A DNA stretch of 64,000 nucleotides from positions 62,001 through 126,000 of the forward strand of contig UCHD01000004.1 of the NCBI GenBank assembly GCA_900472175.1, given 5' to 3'. The notes beneath the pieces were generated by a model. It worked only from the letters and a program-made list of their open reading frames with translations. It was not told the DNA's origin and searched no databases. The translations under genes and the position numbers were made by a program. This stretch comes from Hyphomicrobiales bacterium. Lineage in GTDB: Bacteria > Pseudomonadota > Alphaproteobacteria > Rhizobiales > Rhizobiaceae. Below are positions 60,958 to 64,000 of the stretch, in pieces. The stretch's first letter is position 1. Each line of letters begins with the position of its first letter.

Positions 60958-62535
60958 ATGATGTTAAAGGCTTTTCTGCCGAAGTCCGAGCAGCGGTACG
61001 CTGCCTTGGGCGCGGTGATCGGGGCATTGTTTCCGGCAGTTTGCATTTTTTATCACGCTGTAATCGCGGATGCCGGTGGGGGCTGGGGCAGCGGTATTCT
61101 GACGATCTCGCTTGTCTCGCTGATCGTCATGCCGCTCGTCTGCGGTATGTTCTTCTATCAAAGGGGCCGCGCCCAGAGCTGTCTGCTGGACGAGCTTGAG
61201 CAGCGCCGCAAGACAGAGGAAAACCTGTCGCGGATCGTCCATACCGATCAGCTGACCGGTGTCGCCAACCGCGTCGCGCTGGAGCGCGATCTTTGTGAGC
61301 TGCTGGTTACGGGATCGGTGCCGGCCGGCCGTACCGCACTGTTGATGCTCGATCTCGATCGATTCAAATTCGTCAACGATTCCATGGGGCATGATACTGG
61401 CGATGCGTTGCTTGTCGCGCTCGGCAGACGGCTGATCCAGGCGATGTCGGGTCTCGGTGCCGTCTATCGAATGGGGGGCGACGAGTTCGTCATCGTCGTC
61501 GCGGGCTCTCCGTCAGAAGGCAAGCTTGACGATATCTGCGTGACGATCAAGGGGCTGTTCGCCGAGCCCTTTCAACTGTCTTCGGCGCAGTTCTGGACGG
61601 GTGGCAGCATTGGCGTCGCCTATATGGAGCCGGAAGACCAGACGATTTCGGCGGTGCTGAAACGCGCCGATCTGGCCCTCTACAAGGCCAAGGAAATTGC
61701 CGGAAACAGCCATATGGTCTATGCGCCGGAAATGGCCGACGAGGCCACGCGCAAAGGCGAAATCGAGTATGATCTTTCCCGTGCCTTGGCAGCCGGAGAG
61801 TTCTATCTGGAATACCAGCCCATCGTCGGTATCGAAAGCCGGGCGATCCGCTCCTTTGAGGCACTGATTCGCTGGCACCACCCGGACAAGGGCATCATTC
61901 CGCCCGATCATTTCATCGCTGCTGCTGAAAAGACCGGTCTTATCCTGCCGATTGGAAACTGGGTGTTGAGAACCGCCTGCCTAGAGGCGGCGCGGTGGCC
62001 TGCACCAACTGGCATCGCGGTCAATGTCGCTGGCGACCAGTTCAAGGACCGGGCCTTTGTTCCCCATGTCAAGGCCTGCCTGGCCGAAGCTGGACTGGCG
62101 CCCGGCCGGCTGACCATCGAAGTCACCGAATCGATCTTCCTTGCCGATGCCGACATCATCGAGGAAAGCCTGAGGGAGCTTCGGGCACACGGCGTGCGCA
62201 TCGCTCTGGATGGTTTTGGCATCGGGTTTTCGTCGATCAACAATCTCAGGCGCTTTCCGCTCGACCAACTCAAGCTCGACCGCTCGTTCACCCAGACGAT
62301 GCTTGGCAATCAGCGGGATGCCGAAATTGTCGATATCATCCTGCAGTTGGGAAACACGTTCCAGGTATCGACCACCATCGAGGGGATCGAAACCGAGGGG
62401 CAGATGGAGTTCGTGCGGGCGCTCGGCGCTTCGGAAGCGCAAGGTTGTCTGATTTCGCGTCCGGTTTCGGCGGAGGGAGCGATTGCCATTCTCCAGCGAG
62501 AACCGCAAAGGACTGTAGAGCGATCATTCGGCTAG
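60958..62535 (+). CDS. GGDEF-EAL bifunctional cyclic-di-GMP signalling protein
   Basis: A 525-residue inner-membrane protein. Two N-terminal membrane helices (about 15-65) precede a GGDEF domain (about 90-255, RMGGDEFVIVV intact; diguanylate cyclase) and an EAL domain (about 275-510, SFEALIRWHHP intact). In the EAL domain the usual DDFG motif reads DGFG, so one metal-binding Asp is Gly, which may weaken phosphodiesterase activity. No PAS or other sensor domain is present. It is divergent from btaA. Confidence 0.92.
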   Translation: MMLKAFLPKSEQRYAALGAVIGALFPAVCIFYHAVIADAGGGWGSGILTISLVSLIVMPLVCGMFFYQRGRAQSCLLDELEQRRKTEENLSRIVHTDQLTGVANRVALERDLCELLVTGSVPAGRTALLMLDLDRFKFVNDSMGHDTGDALLVALGRRLIQAMSGLGAVYRMGGDEFVIVVAGSPSEGKLDDICVTIKGLFAEPFQLSSAQFWTGGSIGVAYMEPEDQTISAVLKRADLALYKAKEIAGNSHMVYAPEMADEATRKGEIEYDLSRALAAGEFYLEYQPIVGIESRAIRSFEALIRWHHPDKGIIPPDHFIAAAEKTGLILPIGNWVLRTACLEAARWPAPTGIAVNVAGDQFKDRAFVPHVKACLAEAGLAPGRLTIEVTESIFLADADIIEESLRELRAHGVRIALDGFGIGFSSINNLRRFPLDQLKLDRSFTQTMLGNQRDAEIVDIILQLGNTFQVSTTIEGIETEGQMEFVRALGASEAQGCLISRPVSAEGAIAILQREPQRTVERSFG

Positions 62536-62627
62536 AAACATGTTTAGCATCAAAGTGATTGCCACAAAGCCTTCCTAAATGCGCGGAATCCTGTTCTTCT
62601 GACGCTGGCGAAGCAGGGGCGATGTGC

Positions 62628-63980
62628 ATGCGGAAAAAAAGGTGGTTCTGGCTCGCGGGTTCGGTATCGGCAGTGGTCGTGGCTGCCGCGGGCTGGCTTG
62701 CCGTTGCGCCGCCGGACCTGCTGCGGGTCGGCGATGGATATGCGGCCAAGATCGTCTGCTCGAACGTTTTCATTGCCGAGCGCGACGCGAACACGGTTCT
62801 TGCCGACGATGTTCAGGCGCCGGGTCATCCTCTTTTGCGTCTGGTGCGGATTTCTGTCGATAACACCAGAAAGGCCGTTACGGCGCGTATGTTTGGCTTT
62901 GCCGCTCCCGGCCGGGCGATCTACCGCGAAGGCTTGGGCTGCACCAACGTCACCGAGGGCGAGTTTGCCGCTTTCCCCGGAAACCGGCAGCTCCGCCGCA
63001 GGCCACCGCAATCGGATGACGGCAAGCCATGGCCGGATGGCAGCGGCACCGCCGTCAACCCGGCAATCCAGACGCTTTTGTCCGATCCGCAGCTGGCAGG
63101 TCCTGGCATGCGGGCTATCGTCGTCGTCAAGGATGGCAGGATCGTTGCGGAAAACTATGGCGAGGGGTTTGATAGCGGGACGCCCTTGCTCGGGTGGTCG
63201 ATGACCAAGTCGGTGACAGCTGCCCTGATTGGTTTGCGGATCCGTGACGGCCAGATGGCGCTTGAGCGAACCGAATTGCTGCCGCAGTGGCGCAACGATT
63301 CGCGCAGCCAGATCAAGCTGGCTGATCTGATGGCCATGCAGAGCGGACTTCAGTTCAATGAAGACTATGGTGATGTGACCGATGTCACGCGCATGCTCTA
63401 TCTGGAAGGCGACATGGCCAATTTTTCCGCCGCCAAGCCATTGGAGGCGAAGCCAGGCGAGCGTTTCAGCTATTCCAGCGGCACATCGACCATCCTGTCG
63501 CGGCTGTGGATGGACACGTTCGGCAGCGTACGCGAGGCACTGACCTTTCCACGTGCAGCACTCTTCAGGCCGCTTGGCATGAACAGCGCTGTCTTGGAGC
63601 CGGACGCACACGGCACGTTTGTCGGCTCTTCCTATATGTATGCGACGGCGCGCGACTGGGCGAGGTTTGGCCTCTTCCTACTGCAGAACGGCAGCTGGAA
63701 CGGCGAACAACTGTTGCCGCAGGACTTCGTCAATTACATGCGGACGCCCACCCAGGCATCCGGCGGCCGTTACGGGGCAGGGCAGGTCTGGACAAAGTTC
63801 GGAAATGACGGCGGCCCACGATTGCCTGGCGATGCCTATTGGCTGCAGGGCCACGACGGGCAGTCCGTCATGCTGGTGCCGTCGCTGGAGCTTGCCGTCG
63901 TTCGATTGGGACTGACGCCGTCACGCAGCGGCTATGATGTGCGCCAGCTGCAGGCCAAAATAATAGAGGCGGTCAACTGA
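62628..63980 (+). CDS. Beta-lactamase-family serine hydrolase, membrane-anchored
   Basis: A 450-residue protein. An N-terminal membrane anchor (WFWLAGSVSAVVVAAAGWLA) is followed by a periplasmic penicillin-binding-protein-like fold. The catalytic SxxK motif is SMTK, with the second motif YSSGTS and the late GHDGQS segment in place of the KTG triad. Members of this group are esterases, D-aminopeptidases or 6-aminohexanoate-dimer hydrolases rather than beta-lactamases. ATG 62622 is an alternative start two codons earlier. Confidence 0.87.
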   Translation: MRKKRWFWLAGSVSAVVVAAAGWLAVAPPDLLRVGDGYAAKIVCSNVFIAERDANTVLADDVQAPGHPLLRLVRISVDNTRKAVTARMFGFAAPGRAIYREGLGCTNVTEGEFAAFPGNRQLRRRPPQSDDGKPWPDGSGTAVNPAIQTLLSDPQLAGPGMRAIVVVKDGRIVAENYGEGFDSGTPLLGWSMTKSVTAALIGLRIRDGQMALERTELLPQWRNDSRSQIKLADLMAMQSGLQFNEDYGDVTDVTRMLYLEGDMANFSAAKPLEAKPGERFSYSSGTSTILSRLWMDTFGSVREALTFPRAALFRPLGMNSAVLEPDAHGTFVGSSYMYATARDWARFGLFLLQNGSWNGEQLLPQDFVNYMRTPTQASGGRYGAGQVWTKFGNDGGPRLPGDAYWLQGHDGQSVMLVPSLELAVVRLGLTPSRSGYDVRQLQAKIIEAVN

Positions 63981-64000
63981 CCGCCTCGTAATCCGATAGA

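Overview
The window looks like chromosomal (or chromid) DNA of a Rhizobiales alphaproteobacterium of the Rhizobium/Agrobacterium/Sinorhizobium group. The reasons are the high GC content, RIME-like rhizobial palindromic elements, a RibH2-type lumazine synthase behind an FMN riboswitch, a btaA/btaB betaine-lipid pair, an ArsR-methyltransferase/metF pair and many ABC uptake operons. I saw no insertion sequence, phage gene, CRISPR array, tRNA or rRNA.

Layout. 1-9809: a peptide-type ABC importer (two paralogous binding proteins, two permeases, one fused double ATPase), a CocE-type hydrolase and an XRE regulator. 10119-17878: a carnitine/gamma-butyrobetaine catabolic operon (hydratase, NDP-forming CoA ligase, acyl-CoA dehydrogenase, carnitine dehydrogenase fused to a thioesterase, BKACE cleavage enzyme) with a divergent CdhR-like regulator. 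17963-26834: a LysR regulator with two DNA-binding domains, divergent from an operon that together encodes a complete route from ergothioneine or S-methyl-ergothioneine to glutamate. 26941-27658: ribH2 with its FMN riboswitch. 27785-39618: a polyamine-type ABC importer, an RpiR regulator and an APC permease/glutamine-synthetase-like/ALDH/Fe-ADH operon that suggests gamma-glutamylated amine catabolism. A FAD amine oxidase at 40598 may belong to the same pathway.

39838-53568 is mixed: orphan ParA, L,D-transpeptidase, DUF4432 protein, TIGR01244 protein, a hydrolase/exporter/ThDP-enzyme operon, an RNase T2 homologue with altered catalytic residues, EttA and the methionine-cycle pair. 53745-63980 holds a 25-residue membrane peptide, an EamA exporter, a CPA2 antiporter, a lytic transglycosylase, a GH25 lysozyme-like lipoprotein, btaB-btaA, a GGDEF-EAL protein and a beta-lactamase-like serine hydrolase.

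The most exciting system is the operon at 19518-26834. Its lyase is a histidine-ammonia-lyase homologue without the Ala-Ser-Gly triad that makes the MIO cofactor, as expected for ergothionase. It is followed by a hydantoinase-like amidohydrolase, an N-carbamoyl amino acid amidohydrolase, a DUF917 (thiohydantoin desulfurase family) protein, a TfoX-like protein and a urocanase homologue. It lies next to the carnitine operon, so the region forms a roughly 17 kb island for breaking down trimethylammonium betaines. The LysR regulator of this island carries a palindromic repeat element inserted in frame in its coding sequence.
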